Below, piece after piece: positions 26,903-36,283 of a stretch of 64,000 nucleotides of DNA. Made by a program: the position numbers and the translations under genes. Within the stretch, counting starts at the first letter, position 1. Every line of letters begins with the position of its first letter. Source of the DNA: an uncultured archaeon (GTDB lineage Archaea > Thermoproteota > Nitrososphaeria > JACIWG01); contig CALHLD010000005.1 in assembly GCA_938034445.1 (NCBI GenBank), positions 83,032 through 147,031 on the forward strand. The letters are read 5' to 3'. A model generated the notes under the pieces. It saw only the letters and a list, made by a program, of their open reading frames with translations. It did not search any database and had not been told where the DNA came from.

Positions 26903-27913
26903 ATGGTGTATAAGCCGAAGGCTATACTTCTATATTCTGGAGGACTTGACAGCACTCTAGCATTACATATACTTGTATCCCAAAATATTGATGTTACCGC
27001 TTTAACGTTCATTACACCATTCTACAACTATAACCGTGAGTCAAAGATTTTCAAAAATATTATAGCTACAGTTAACAAGTTTGGATGTAGGCTAAAGACC
27101 ATTGATTTGCAGGAAGAATATTTACCTCTACTAAAGTCTCCGAAATATGGTTTCGGAAGTGCTGCAAACCCATGTATTGATTGCAGAATATTGATGATGA
27201 AGTATGCAAAAAAGGTTATGGAAGAAGAAAAGGCAGATTTTATAGCAACCGGGGAAGTTTTAGGTCAAAGGCCATTCTCTCAAACAATAAGATGGCTAAA
27301 AAAGATTGATAGTGAAGCTGGAGTAGAGGGTCTTGTCCTTAGACCATTATCTGCAAAACTTCTTCCAATAACAATTCCAGAAAAATTGGGTCTAGTTAAT
27401 AGAGAAGCATTGTTTGGCATAAAGGGGAGATCTAGGAGGTTTCAACTAGATTTGGCTAAAAGATTTGAAATAACTGGCTACCCCTCACCAGCAGGAGGCT
27501 GTATACTCACCGAACTAGCATTTAAAAGAAGGTTTGATGATTTAAAAAGGCATAATCCAAACTTTAGTTTCAAGGAAGTTATTCTATTAAAATTTGGAAG
27601 GCATTTTCGTTTAAATGATAGTGTAAAAGCTGTAATTGGAAGAAATAGAGATGAAAATGAAGAAATGCTTAAACATGCTGGTCCAGAAGATGTTATTTTT
27701 GAAGTCATAGACTATAAGGGTCCAGTTGGACTATATTTTGGAAATATAGAAGAAAGCTCACTTTTAAGAGCTGCCTCAATAATAGTCACCTACTCTAAGG
27801 CACCCAAAAATGTTCCGGTAAAGGTGCGATTTTATAACAGAATTGGTTTCGAAAAGATTATAGAATCTGAGGCAGCTTTACTCGAGTATGTGCACAATTT
27901 TTTGATAAAATAA
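26903..27913 (+). CDS. PP-loop tRNA thiolase-like protein (MnmA/ThiI-related)
   Basis: 336 residues. The N-terminal ATP pyrophosphatase loop is LLYSGGLDSTLAL (about 9-21). The motif NPCIDCRILMMKYA near 93 resembles the NPCxxCN region of 2-thiouridylases with the catalytic cysteine, and YPSPAGGCILTE near 193 holds a second cysteine that could complete a disulphide relay. The C-terminal third (about 215-336) has no catalytic motif I know. A role in tRNA thiolation is likely by family; the modified position is not clear. Separate from the hydrogenase operon by 143 bases. Confidence 0.75.
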   Translation: MVYKPKAILLYSGGLDSTLALHILVSQNIDVTALTFITPFYNYNRESKIFKNIIATVNKFGCRLKTIDLQEEYLPLLKSPKYGFGSAANPCIDCRILMMKYAKKVMEEEKADFIATGEVLGQRPFSQTIRWLKKIDSEAGVEGLVLRPLSAKLLPITIPEKLGLVNREALFGIKGRSRRFQLDLAKRFEITGYPSPAGGCILTELAFKRRFDDLKRHNPNFSFKEVILLKFGRHFRLNDSVKAVIGRNRDENEEMLKHAGPEDVIFEVIDYKGPVGLYFGNIEESSLLRAASIIVTYSKAPKNVPVKVRFYNRIGFEKIIESEAALLEYVHNFLIK

Positions 27914-28056
27914 CTTTATTCCCTCTATTGAATGGATGTTATCAAACTATTTCCTTTAATAGAATGTTATTAAAATTGTAGGAAATTTTTAACAAAAATG
28001 TAGATTTTATATACTGGTATCTAATATGGTTCTATCGGTGTACAGGGGATTCAAGT

Positions 28057-28497
28057 ATGTTTTGCTCGTTAAAATGTTGGTCATTAAAACGTTCACTTTG
28101 GGCTTTCCACGTTAACACTGGTGGATGTAATGGCTGTGATATTGAAATACTAGACGCTTTCACTCCCCGCTATGATGTTGAACGTTTTGGTATACGGCTC
28201 GTGGGCACACCTAGACATGCTGATGTCTTAGTTGTTACAGGTCCTGTAAATTCGAAAACCGCCCAAAGGCTGCTAACAGTTTACGATCAAACACCTGACC
28301 CAAAGTTTGTAGTTGCTGTTGGAACTTGTGCTGCCACGGGAGGTATTTTCAAAGGTGCATATAATATAGTTGGTGGTGTAGACAATCTGGTGCCTGTTCA
28401 TGCCTATGTAATAGGCTGTCCCGCAAGGCCTGAATCAATTATAGATGCTATAGCAGCCTTGATAGGGAAGATAGAAAAAGGTGATGTTAAAATATGA
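28057..28497 (+). CDS. Group 4 [NiFe] hydrogenase small subunit (NuoB/EchC/MbhJ-like)
   Basis: 146 residues. The proximal [4Fe-4S] cluster ligands are C24 and C27 (GGCNGCDIE), C91 (GTCAATGG) and C121 (GCPARPE). The CxxC form, rather than the CC of true complex I NuoB, is the hydrogenase type. First gene of an 11-gene operon; TTTTATATACT at 28006-28016 is a probable TATA box and GGGGATT lies ahead of the ATG. It passes electrons between the NiFe subunit (28961) and the ferredoxin-like subunit (30157). Confidence 0.9.
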   Translation: MFCSLKCWSLKRSLWAFHVNTGGCNGCDIEILDAFTPRYDVERFGIRLVGTPRHADVLVVTGPVNSKTAQRLLTVYDQTPDPKFVVAVGTCAATGGIFKGAYNIVGGVDNLVPVHAYVIGCPARPESIIDAIAALIGKIEKGDVKI

Positions 28498-28964
28498 TGT
28501 CTGAGTCAATTAAAGAATTAATCCTATCATTGGATTCTAATGCGAAATTTAAGGACGGTAAAGATAATCGTTTATGGGTAGCTATAGAATCAGATAAATT
28601 GAAAATAGTACTAGAAAGATTAAAAGATAAGGGCTACAACTACATATCCGCTATCTCAGGTTTAGATCAAATCCAAAATGGAAAGATACTTCTCCTATAT
28701 CATATAATGAATGATTCTCCAAGAGAATATCCATATATTACAATTAGAATCGAATTACCTCGAGAAGACCCTAAAGTAAGCTCAATCCACGATATACTGC
28801 CAGGAGCATTGTTACATGAAAACGAAGTTTTTGACATGTTTGGTGTAAATTTTATAGGGCATCCTAACTTAGGTAGGTTACTCTTACCAGAAAACGTTAG
28901 AGGCGATGTCCACCCTCTTAAAAAAGACTTTAAGGATAGTGTTTATGAGGGGATGAAAAAATGA
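28494..28964 (+). CDS. Hydrogenase NuoC-like (30 kDa) subunit
   Basis: 156 residues. The C-terminal half has the complex I 30-kDa subunit signature: RIELPREDPKVSSIHDILPGA, then NEVFDMFGVNFIGHPNLGRLLLPE and HPLKKDF. It supports the fold of the peripheral arm and holds no cofactor. It overlaps both neighbours by four bases (ATGATG/ATGA junctions), which indicates coupled translation. Confidence 0.9.
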   Translation: MMSESIKELILSLDSNAKFKDGKDNRLWVAIESDKLKIVLERLKDKGYNYISAISGLDQIQNGKILLLYHIMNDSPREYPYITIRIELPREDPKVSSIHDILPGALLHENEVFDMFGVNFIGHPNLGRLLLPENVRGDVHPLKKDFKDSVYEGMKK

Positions 28965-30160
28965 CATTTAACCTCTATTTTGGGCCATTTCATCCAGCCC
29001 TTAAGGAGCCTATAAACTTCACCTTTGAAGTAGAAGGGGAACAAATTGTTAACGTGAAACCTGCTCTCGGCTATAATCATAGAGGTCTTGAAAAGCTTCT
29101 TGAAACTAAAACATGGCTTCAGAGTGGTTTTGTAGCCGAACACATTTGCGGGATCTGTTCGGGTTCACATAATGGATGTTGCTATCAGGGTGTTGAAAGA
29201 GTGTTTGGTATTGAGCCGCCAAAAAGAGGTTTGTATATTAGGACACTCGTTTGGGAGCTTGAAAGGATCCACAGCCACTTACTATGGCTTGGTGTAATGC
29301 TTCATGAAGCAGGATTTGACACACTATTTATGTATACTTGGAGGGACCGTGAACTAACTTTAGACCTATTCGAGGAAATGAGTGGTAGAAGAGTTGTTTA
29401 CAGTATGAATACTGTTGGTGGTGTAAGAAGGGATGTCACAGATTCATTTTTACAGAAGTTGAAAAAGTATTGCGATTATTTGGAGGAAAGAACTAAATTT
29501 TATAAAAAGCTTGTATTGGAAGATTCAACAATATTAGCCCGTTTTCAGAATGTAGGTGTTTTATCAAAAAATGATGCCATAAGCCTTTCAGCTGTTGGTC
29601 CGGTTGCGAGGGCCTCTGGAGCTAAAAGGGATGTTAGATATGAAGAACCATATGCCGTCTATGACGAGTCACCTTACCAAATCGTGCTGGGCGAGGAAGG
29701 GGATGCTCTTGCTAAAACTATTGTTAGGATAGATGAAATGAAAGTGAGCCTTGACATTCTTAGATGGATTGCTGACAACATTCCATCTGGAGATTATAGG
29801 ATAAAATTTTCGCCTATGACAAAGGCACCTGAAAATGAGGCTATAAGTAGGATTGAAGCTCCAAGAGGAGAACTCTTCTATTATTTTAAATCAGAAGGCG
29901 GTACAACTCCAAGTCGGGTAAAGGTTAGGACACCTACCTTTGCTAATGTTCTTCCAGTTGTAAAAATGCTGGAAGGCCAGTATATTGCAGATATTCCTGT
30001 TATTGTTGCGTCAATTGATCCTTGTATAGCATGCTGTGAAAGAATTACCATTATTGATAAGGGTAAAGAGGGTGTTAAAATGATAACGGCGGACCAGCTA
30101 AGATCTTACGCGAAAAAATGGTATGAGGAAAAATATAAAGTTGAGAGGGGAAGAAAATGA
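28961..30160 (+). CDS. Group 4 [NiFe] hydrogenase large (catalytic) subunit, NuoD-like
   Basis: 399 residues. Both nickel-binding motifs are intact: EHICGICSGSH (C63, C66) and DPCIACCER (C355, C358). True NuoD lacks these cysteines, so this is a hydrogenase catalytic subunit. The residue before ICGIC is His61 where most relatives have Arg. After DPCxxCxxR there is a 38-residue tail; many group 4 enzymes have such a tail without proteolytic maturation. The protein would take up or release H2 at the base of the membrane arm. Starts with ATGA overlap. Confidence 0.92.
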   Translation: MTFNLYFGPFHPALKEPINFTFEVEGEQIVNVKPALGYNHRGLEKLLETKTWLQSGFVAEHICGICSGSHNGCCYQGVERVFGIEPPKRGLYIRTLVWELERIHSHLLWLGVMLHEAGFDTLFMYTWRDRELTLDLFEEMSGRRVVYSMNTVGGVRRDVTDSFLQKLKKYCDYLEERTKFYKKLVLEDSTILARFQNVGVLSKNDAISLSAVGPVARASGAKRDVRYEEPYAVYDESPYQIVLGEEGDALAKTIVRIDEMKVSLDILRWIADNIPSGDYRIKFSPMTKAPENEAISRIEAPRGELFYYFKSEGGTTPSRVKVRTPTFANVLPVVKMLEGQYIADIPVIVASIDPCIACCERITIIDKGKEGVKMITADQLRSYAKKWYEEKYKVERGRK

Positions 30161-30522
30161 AAAAGTGGGGGTATACGTATAAGGAGGCTCTTAAACGTTT
30201 ATTTGGAAAACCTTATACAATCCATTATCCATTTACTGATATTAAAGCCTTTGAAGGATATCGAGGAAAAATATCCCTTAATGTAAACAAATGCACTGGC
30301 TGTAGTCTATGCTTTAGGGTATGTCCTGCAAGTGCAATTGAAATGGTTCCAGATGAAAGAGTTAAGCCGGCTAAGAGGAGACCTCATTTTAAACTTGCTG
30401 ACTGCTGCTACTGTGCTTTATGTGCCGAATACTGTCCAACAGGCGCTATAAAATTAACTACAGACTACCATTTATATGGTTTTGATAAAAGAGATGTCTC
30501 AGCTGAGGTGAAAAGTGAATGA
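30157..30522 (+). CDS. Hydrogenase ferredoxin-like subunit, two [4Fe-4S] (NuoI-like)
   Basis: 121 residues with two CxxCxxCxxxCP sets: C46/C49/C52/C56 and C83/C86/C89/C93. It bridges an external electron carrier, probably ferredoxin, since no NADH-binding NuoEFG genes are present, and the small-subunit cluster. Overlaps the genes on both sides by four bases. Confidence 0.92.
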   Translation: MKKWGYTYKEALKRLFGKPYTIHYPFTDIKAFEGYRGKISLNVNKCTGCSLCFRVCPASAIEMVPDERVKPAKRRPHFKLADCCYCALCAEYCPTGAIKLTTDYHLYGFDKRDVSAEVKSE

Positions 30523-30821
30523 GCTCTATGGCTGAGCTCTTTTACACGCTAATAATACTATTTATATTCTCATCACTACTATACTTTTCTGGAAAATCGT
30601 TAAAGAGGGTGAATAAAAATCCTTTTGCTTCTGGGGAAATGGTTTTCCCTCAAAGAGTTCAATATCTACTCCCTTGGCTCTTTTCACTAATTGCTTTCAT
30701 AGCAGTTGATGCCACTGTGCTATTGATAGTAGTTTCGGCTTCTACAGTAAATATTGTAACAATAGCATGCCTAGCATTAGTCGTATTAAGCTTTTTATTA
30801 ATTCCCTGGAGTGAGAGATGA
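30519..30821 (+). CDS. NuoA-like membrane subunit
   Basis: 100 residues with three hydrophobic segments. Between the first and second lies NKNPFASGEMVFPQRVQY, which corresponds to the PYESG loop of NuoA/ND3, though it is diverged. Its place between the NuoI- and NuoH-like genes is compatible. It starts at ATG 30519, overlapping the stop before it. NuoA assignment is by loop pattern and context. Confidence 0.7.
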   Translation: MSSMAELFYTLIILFIFSSLLYFSGKSLKRVNKNPFASGEMVFPQRVQYLLPWLFSLIAFIAVDATVLLIVVSASTVNIVTIACLALVVLSFLLIPWSER

Positions 30822-30822
30822 T

Positions 30823-31785
30823 ATGATGGCGGCCTATATTATTTTAGCAGTCGTCCTTTTTATGATACTTTCATTGATACTGGAGTGGGTGGATAGAAAA
30901 GTGTATGCTCACGTTCAGCATAGGGTCGGCCCGTTTGTAGCAGGCTATCACGGAATCCTTCAACCAGTAGCAGACTTATTGAAATTGATGAATAAGGATG
31001 AAGTTGTAGTTGAGGGTAGTGATGAGCAGCTTTTACATCTTATGCCAATTTTGTCTTTAACTTTTGTTCTGTTTTCTCTACTTTTTGTTCCAGTAGCCTC
31101 TGTAGAGGGGTTACTTAGCTTCAAAGGCGACTTAATAATAATATTGGCGTTTTCCGTATTAATTCATCTGTTTTATATTGTAACAGGTCTTTCTCAGCGG
31201 AGTATTTTTGCGTCAGTCGGTGCAGCGAGGTGGGGTCAGCTTCTTATATCGTTCGAAATTCCACTCTTGATATCTGTTGCTTCTGTAGCTCTCGTTGCAA
31301 ATTCGGTAACCTTGTCAGAAATAGTGTCATTTCAATCAAATAGTTTTCCAATTATACTATTGAGTCCACTATCATTCATTGCAGCAGTTTTTGCAAGTTT
31401 AGCGAAGATTGAAAAGACACCATTCAGTGTGCCTGATGCTGAAACGGAGATAGCGGGTGGATGGCTTTCGGAAATAAGTGGTAGAAGGCTAGCTATATTT
31501 AGAATAGTTACTGACTTAAAATATCTTTTACTATCGGCTTTAATAGTCACGCTTTTCTTAGGAGGGCCATTGGGTCCAACAGTTAGTGGTATTGAACCAT
31601 TATTATCCGTCTTCTGGTTTTTGGTGAAGTTAGTGTTTGTAGCGATTCTATTGAGTTATGTGAGGGGGATTGTGGCCAGATACAGAATTGACCAGGTTAT
31701 AAGGTTCTTTTGGTTCAAGATAACTCCTTTAGCTGCTGTTAACTTGATCGTCTTAATTTTTCTGCGTATGGGTAAGGTGATCTAG
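30823..31785 (+). CDS. NuoH/EchB-like membrane subunit
   Basis: About 320 residues, eight membrane segments. LEWVDRKVYAHVQHRVGP near the N-terminus is the ERKxxxxxQxRxGP motif, and TPFSVPDAETEIAGGWLSE (about residue 205) matches the PFDxPEAExELVxG loop with its acidic residues. This subunit links the NiFe/peripheral arm to the ion-pumping arm. The ATG at 30823 has GGAGTGA eight bases upstream; a GTG at 30811 is a less likely start. Confidence 0.9.
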   Translation: MMAAYIILAVVLFMILSLILEWVDRKVYAHVQHRVGPFVAGYHGILQPVADLLKLMNKDEVVVEGSDEQLLHLMPILSLTFVLFSLLFVPVASVEGLLSFKGDLIIILAFSVLIHLFYIVTGLSQRSIFASVGAARWGQLLISFEIPLLISVASVALVANSVTLSEIVSFQSNSFPIILLSPLSFIAAVFASLAKIEKTPFSVPDAETEIAGGWLSEISGRRLAIFRIVTDLKYLLLSALIVTLFLGGPLGPTVSGIEPLLSVFWFLVKLVFVAILLSYVRGIVARYRIDQVIRFFWFKITPLAAVNLIVLIFLRMGKVI

Positions 31786-32040
31786 ATGATGTTAGAAGTG
31801 GTTCAAATTATTGTCTCCCTTCTAATAATAGTTTCTGCATTAATGGTGACTGAAGTGAGAGGATTGGTTAGAATGGCGTTGTCTTTCTCTATAATGAGTG
31901 CTTTAATAGCAATCTTGTTCATAACACTTTCAGCAACATATGCTGGTGTCTTTCAATTAGCGATTTACGCTGGCTTTATTCCCATAATAATTTTAGTTAC
32001 TGTAGCATTGACCAGAGGAGGTGAAGATGTTGGAGACTGA
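31786..32040 (+). CDS. NuoJ-like membrane subunit, N-terminal half (MbhD-like)
   Basis: 84 residues with three membrane segments. The stretch YAGVFQLAIYAGFIPIIILVTVALT matches helix 3 of NuoJ/ND6 with the pi-bulge region. In complex I NuoJ is one chain; here this half and the next gene share its role, as in Mbh/Mrp-type complexes. It starts directly after the NuoH stop. Confidence 0.78.
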   Translation: MMLEVVQIIVSLLIIVSALMVTEVRGLVRMALSFSIMSALIAILFITLSATYAGVFQLAIYAGFIPIIILVTVALTRGGEDVGD

Positions 32041-32293
32041 ACGGTTGGTTGGAAGTTTACTTGCCCTGATCCTAATATTACTTTTGTTTTCTATACTCTC
32101 CAGATACGATTTTGCTGCAGGCATCACAGAAAGAGATGATTTAAAGACTAGATTAGGTTTTGGAGACCTAGACCTAAAATCGCTTGATATGATCTGGAAT
32201 GAACGTGTAATAGACACACTAGTGCAGTCAATTCTGGTTTTCGCATCGGTTTCCGCGGTTTCTTTGGTGTTTAAGGGGTGGTTAAAGGAATGA
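32027..32293 (+). CDS. Small membrane subunit, NuoJ C-terminal half/MbhE-like
   Basis: 88 residues with a membrane segment at each end and a polar middle (DFAAGITERDDLKTRLGFGD...). It follows the NuoJ N-half and overlaps it by 14 bases. The ATG at 32027 has GGAGG at 32017-32021 as ribosome site; the in-frame GTG at 32021 is part of that site. The role as second half of NuoJ is inferred from order and topology, as no strong motif is visible. Confidence 0.65.
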   Translation: MLETERLVGSLLALILILLLFSILSRYDFAAGITERDDLKTRLGFGDLDLKSLDMIWNERVIDTLVQSILVFASVSAVSLVFKGWLKE

Positions 32294-32610
32294 GTTCCAT
32301 ACCCATAACATTCCAATTGGGAGTCGCCTTCTCAATCTTTATCATAGGCTTGTACATTCTTCTAGCTAAAAAGAATATATTGAGGATAATATTAGGGATT
32401 GAGACTATGCTTTCTGGATGCAACATTGCCATAATCTCGATTGGAAGTAGGCTTGCTCAAAATGGAGTTGACCCTTTAGCGCAATCAATAGTTATAATAT
32501 CTATTGCTATTGGCGCAGGAGTTGTTGCTCTGGCAGTGTCTCTTTCAGTTCTTGCATATAGGAGATTTGGTACGTTAGATATAACTAAATTAAGTGAGTT
32601 AAGGGGGTGA
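32290..32610 (+). CDS. NuoK/MnhC-like membrane subunit
   Basis: 106 residues with three membrane segments. IETMLSGCNIAIISIG carries the family glutamate in helix 2 (IElMLNavNL in relatives) and VIISIAIGAGVVALAVSLSVL is helix 3. The glutamate belongs to the central ion-translocation axis. ATG at 32290 overlaps the previous stop as ATGA; the GTG at 32278 is less likely. Confidence 0.88.
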   Translation: MSSIPITFQLGVAFSIFIIGLYILLAKKNILRIILGIETMLSGCNIAIISIGSRLAQNGVDPLAQSIVIISIAIGAGVVALAVSLSVLAYRRFGTLDITKLSELRG

Positions 32611-32616
32611 AATTGT

Positions 32617-34521
32617 ATGGGTCTAGTACTTGAAGGTTGGCTTGTTTGGATTTTGCCTCTGACACTCTCATTTGCAGCCTTTTTTATCTCAAAAGTTAAT
32701 AGAATTTCCTCACATATTGTGGCTATAGCTTCGCCATTTTCTTCTCTAGTCTGTGCTTTATTACTCTTAAATAATGTGCTTTCAGGAGCGTTTTCACTGC
32801 CTTTTGAACAAAGCATTGGATGGCTTGCTGGGCAAGGATTATACATTGAGATTGGAATTCTTCTGGACCAGTTAAGTCTGATAATGCTTTTGGTTGTAGC
32901 CTTTATATCAACTCTCATATTCATATTCAGTGTAGATTATATGAAGGAAGAACAGGATATTGGTAGATACTGGTTTTGGATGTGCTTTTTTATAGGTTCG
33001 ATGCAAATGCTTATCATATCCAACAACTTTATCCAAATGTTAATGGGCTGGGAAATGGTTGGACTTTGTAGCTGGGCTTTGATATCTTTCTGGTATAAGT
33101 CTAGGGCTCCTAGTCCTGAACCGGGATTCTTGACCGAAGGTGAATATAATGCTCACTGTGGCCTTAAAGCGCTTATAACCACAAGCTTTGCCGATCTCTT
33201 TTTCATTGCTGCAATAGCTATGGTCGCTTGGACCACCTACTTAGCTACAGGAAATGTAACGTTTAACTTTATTAAGCTTTCAGAAAACTTTTCATGGATC
33301 GGTGTGCTCAATACAGCTGGAATTCTACCAATATTTGCTCTTTTCCTTCTATCAGGTTCGCTTGGAAAAAGCGCTCAATTCCCCTTTAATGAATGGTTGC
33401 CGGAAGCGATGGCGGGTCCAACAACTGTTAGCGCACTAATACATGCTGCTACCATGGTTAAGGCTGGATGCTATTTTGTAGCAAGATTCTTTACAATAGT
33501 ATGGGAAGCTTTACCCGTTTACCCTGAAATCAAGATATTTTTCTGGCTAGCTTTAGGCTTAGGTGCTTTCACAGCTTTTTTAGCGGCTACACAAGGAATG
33601 GTTGCTAAAGAGCTTAAAAAAGTACTTGCCTTTTCCACGATCAGCCAGCTTGGTTACATTTTTGTTGCACTAGGTGCCGCTGGCGTTCTGCTTTCGTGGG
33701 AAGCCTTCACCGCTGGCATACTGCATATAGTTTCTCATGCAATATTTAAGGCCCTATTATTCCTTTGTGCGGGAGCCATCTTACACGTAACTCACACAAA
33801 GTATATGAATGAAATGGGAGGCCTAAAGGGTGTCATGCCTATTACCTACTTGACAATGCTCATAGGCGCATTCTCACTTTCCGGTATTCCACCATTTTCA
33901 GGTTTCTTCAGCAAAGACGAAATACTTTCGACTGTGGCCGGCCTTAACTGGATTGTATACGCTATTCTAGCTTTAACTGTAGCTTTAACAACTTTCTATA
34001 CATTTAGAATGGTAGGAATTGTATTTTTTGGAAACAAAAGCCCACATGTAATAAAGCTTGAAGAAGAAGGTAAAAAACTTCACGAGGCAGGACCAATTAT
34101 GATTATACCACTCACAATTTTAGCCTTTCTAACACTGTTTATTTGGCTTTTCTATCCTAACATAATAGGCTTCCTTGTCGGATACGATGAAGCATTACAT
34201 ATTGACCTTCTAAGTTTTCTCAACAAGACTTTTACCTCTATATCCTTCATGATATCAATTGCAATGGTCATCGTAGGCCTATATCCGGCTTATAAAGTCT
34301 ATATTACTAGAGCTATTATTCCAGAAAAAATAACAGTCCCCAAACTATATAACATAATATATAATAGATGGTACTGGAACCACGTATACTACTGGTTGGC
34401 TGAAAAGATTAAACTGTTTGCTGAAAGAATTAGATATATTCAAACAGGTGTTTCAAATGTTAATGTTGCATATGTGGTTACTGGTGCCATCGTGTTCCTT
34501 ATAATATTGATAATATTATAG
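32617..34521 (+). CDS. NuoL/MrpA-like ion-pumping antiporter subunit
   Basis: 634 residues, about sixteen membrane segments. Antiporter core motifs: MGWEMVGLCSWALI (helix-5 glutamate), AQFPFNEWLPEAMAGPTTVSALIHAATMVKAG (helix 7 lysine region and broken helix) and FSTISQLGYIFVALG. A long C-terminal amphipathic part (after about 520) ends with a last membrane helix, as in NuoL. It pumps H+ or Na+ across the membrane. ATG 32617 has AAGGGGG at 32601-32607. Confidence 0.93.
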   Translation: MGLVLEGWLVWILPLTLSFAAFFISKVNRISSHIVAIASPFSSLVCALLLLNNVLSGAFSLPFEQSIGWLAGQGLYIEIGILLDQLSLIMLLVVAFISTLIFIFSVDYMKEEQDIGRYWFWMCFFIGSMQMLIISNNFIQMLMGWEMVGLCSWALISFWYKSRAPSPEPGFLTEGEYNAHCGLKALITTSFADLFFIAAIAMVAWTTYLATGNVTFNFIKLSENFSWIGVLNTAGILPIFALFLLSGSLGKSAQFPFNEWLPEAMAGPTTVSALIHAATMVKAGCYFVARFFTIVWEALPVYPEIKIFFWLALGLGAFTAFLAATQGMVAKELKKVLAFSTISQLGYIFVALGAAGVLLSWEAFTAGILHIVSHAIFKALLFLCAGAILHVTHTKYMNEMGGLKGVMPITYLTMLIGAFSLSGIPPFSGFFSKDEILSTVAGLNWIVYAILALTVALTTFYTFRMVGIVFFGNKSPHVIKLEEEGKKLHEAGPIMIIPLTILAFLTLFIWLFYPNIIGFLVGYDEALHIDLLSFLNKTFTSISFMISIAMVIVGLYPAYKVYITRAIIPEKITVPKLYNIIYNRWYWNHVYYWLAEKIKLFAERIRYIQTGVSNVNVAYVVTGAIVFLIILIIL

Positions 34522-34534
34522 GAGGTGCCATATC

Positions 34535-36103
34535 ATGCTATCAAATGATCTAATATTGGTGTGCGCGATTTTCTTACCTTTAGTCGGTGCCGTTTCTGTC
34601 ACTGTTGTTGGAAAAATTAGGGAAAACGTTAAAGTTATAGGCGCAATATCCTCTATCTTTCTCTTTACAACCTTAAGTTTAGCATTTTATCTACTCTATT
34701 TTGTAATAGGCATTCAGGAAGGGAAACCTATTGTCTTATTCCCACTGAGAACTCCTAATGCTACTTGTTTCGTAGTTGATGGATTGTCTGCAGTTGTAGC
34801 GGTAGTCTTCTCTTTTATCTCCTCTACTGCCTCCCTATACAGTATCGGGTACTTAAAAGAAGTTCATGCTACAAGAATCACCCAATATTATATAGCACTA
34901 CAAGTTTTAACCACCGCTTTAAACGGTATCGCGTACAGTGGAGACCTATTTACCCTATTCATATTCACTGAACTGTGTCTGTTGTCAGCTGTCACTTTAG
35001 TCGCATTTTACAGGAGCAAGGAATCTGTTGAAGCCTCAATTAAGTACCTTGTTATGGGTAGTGTAGGTGCTGCCTGCATATTAATGGCTGTTGCTCTTAT
35101 ATATGGCGTGACTGGAACACTTAACATAGCTTTAGCCGCCTCAATACTTAGAGAGCTTGCTAAAAACCCACTAATGGCTCCAACCCTCACATTAATATTT
35201 TGCCTTCTACTGGTAGGATTCGGTGTTGAATCAGCGATGGTGCCATTGCATTCATGGCTTATTGATGCACATCCCGCAGCCCCCTTCCCAATCCATGGTT
35301 TTCTTTCTGGAGCAGTTATTAAGAGTGGAATTTATGCTTTCATTAGAACCGGCTACTACTTTTTCACCTCAAGTTCGATGGAGTGGTCTCTTGATGTAAG
35401 TGTTATCCTCTTTTTAATTGCCATGGCAACAATAACTTTGCCAAATTTAATCGCTCTAAGACAGACAGATGTTAAGAGGTTACTTGCATACTCAAGCATA
35501 TACAATATGGGTGTAGTGGTTGCCGGTATAGCAGTAGGCACACCTTTCGGTTTAGCGGCGGCATTATTCCATATAATTAATCACGCTATTGTAAAAGCTG
35601 GTGCCATGATGACTGCTGGAGACTTTTATGTGACAACACATACAAGAAACTTATTAGAACTTAAGGGTATTGCAAGAAAAATGCCAGTAAGTGGAGTCCT
35701 TTTCTCACTTAACAGTCTTTCTTTAGCAGGTTTGCCACCATTAAATACTTTCTACAGCAAACTACTTGTAATAATTGCATGCTTTTCTTTGCTAACTAAA
35801 AATGCGCCCGTTGCCGTAAAGGTGTTAGGTGCGATGACAGGATTAGTACTTGTAGTTAATGCCGTTATCTCAATAGGCTACTATATAGCAATACTTGTAA
35901 GATATACATGGATGTCTGAGGAAACGGAGAAGGTGAAAAATGTTATGAGAGAAGCTCCACCGACTATGATTTTGGGTCTAATTTTATTGCTATCGGTAGC
36001 AATAGCAGTTTCTCTAGCACCTTTCCTATTCTTTGACTGGATATCAAAAATAATAGAATCTTTCATGGACATAGAGTCATACAAGAGAGCCGTACTAGGC
36101 TAG
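34535..36103 (+). CDS. NuoM/NuoN/MrpD-like ion-pumping antiporter subunit
   Basis: 522 residues, about fourteen membrane segments. FTELCLLSAVTLVAFY holds the helix-5 glutamate; PLHSWLIDAHPAAPFPIHGFLSGAVIKSG is the helix 7-8 lysine region; YSSIYNMGVVVAG follows. ATG 34535 has a strong GGAGGTG (34521-34527) that overlaps the NuoL stop. Last gene of the operon, so the complex has two antiporter modules instead of the three in complex I. Confidence 0.92.
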   Translation: MLSNDLILVCAIFLPLVGAVSVTVVGKIRENVKVIGAISSIFLFTTLSLAFYLLYFVIGIQEGKPIVLFPLRTPNATCFVVDGLSAVVAVVFSFISSTASLYSIGYLKEVHATRITQYYIALQVLTTALNGIAYSGDLFTLFIFTELCLLSAVTLVAFYRSKESVEASIKYLVMGSVGAACILMAVALIYGVTGTLNIALAASILRELAKNPLMAPTLTLIFCLLLVGFGVESAMVPLHSWLIDAHPAAPFPIHGFLSGAVIKSGIYAFIRTGYYFFTSSSMEWSLDVSVILFLIAMATITLPNLIALRQTDVKRLLAYSSIYNMGVVVAGIAVGTPFGLAAALFHIINHAIVKAGAMMTAGDFYVTTHTRNLLELKGIARKMPVSGVLFSLNSLSLAGLPPLNTFYSKLLVIIACFSLLTKNAPVAVKVLGAMTGLVLVVNAVISIGYYIAILVRYTWMSEETEKVKNVMREAPPTMILGLILLLSVAIAVSLAPFLFFDWISKIIESFMDIESYKRAVLG

Positions 36104-36283
36104 CGGGAGCAAAAATATCTATAAAATAAAATTATTCTTTTTTACATACTTTAGGTTAAAGTATACATCCACAACATTTTATTGCCATTATTATTAATTC
36201 ACGATCTATTTTTGTGAATAATATCGACTGCCCTCTGCTCTGGACAAAAAATTTATAACCCATAGCTATTCTCACCAAATGAT
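36104..36283. promoter_or_regulatory. Promoter region of the cupin gene
   Basis: The 180 bases after the hydrogenase operon are AT-rich, with T-runs (CTTTTTTAC near 36136-36144) that may end the operon transcript. An inverted pair ATTCAC (36197-36202)/GTGAAT (36214-36219) and TTTATAACC (36251-36259), a TATA-like box 25 bases before the cupin ATG, are visible. Confidence 0.4.
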
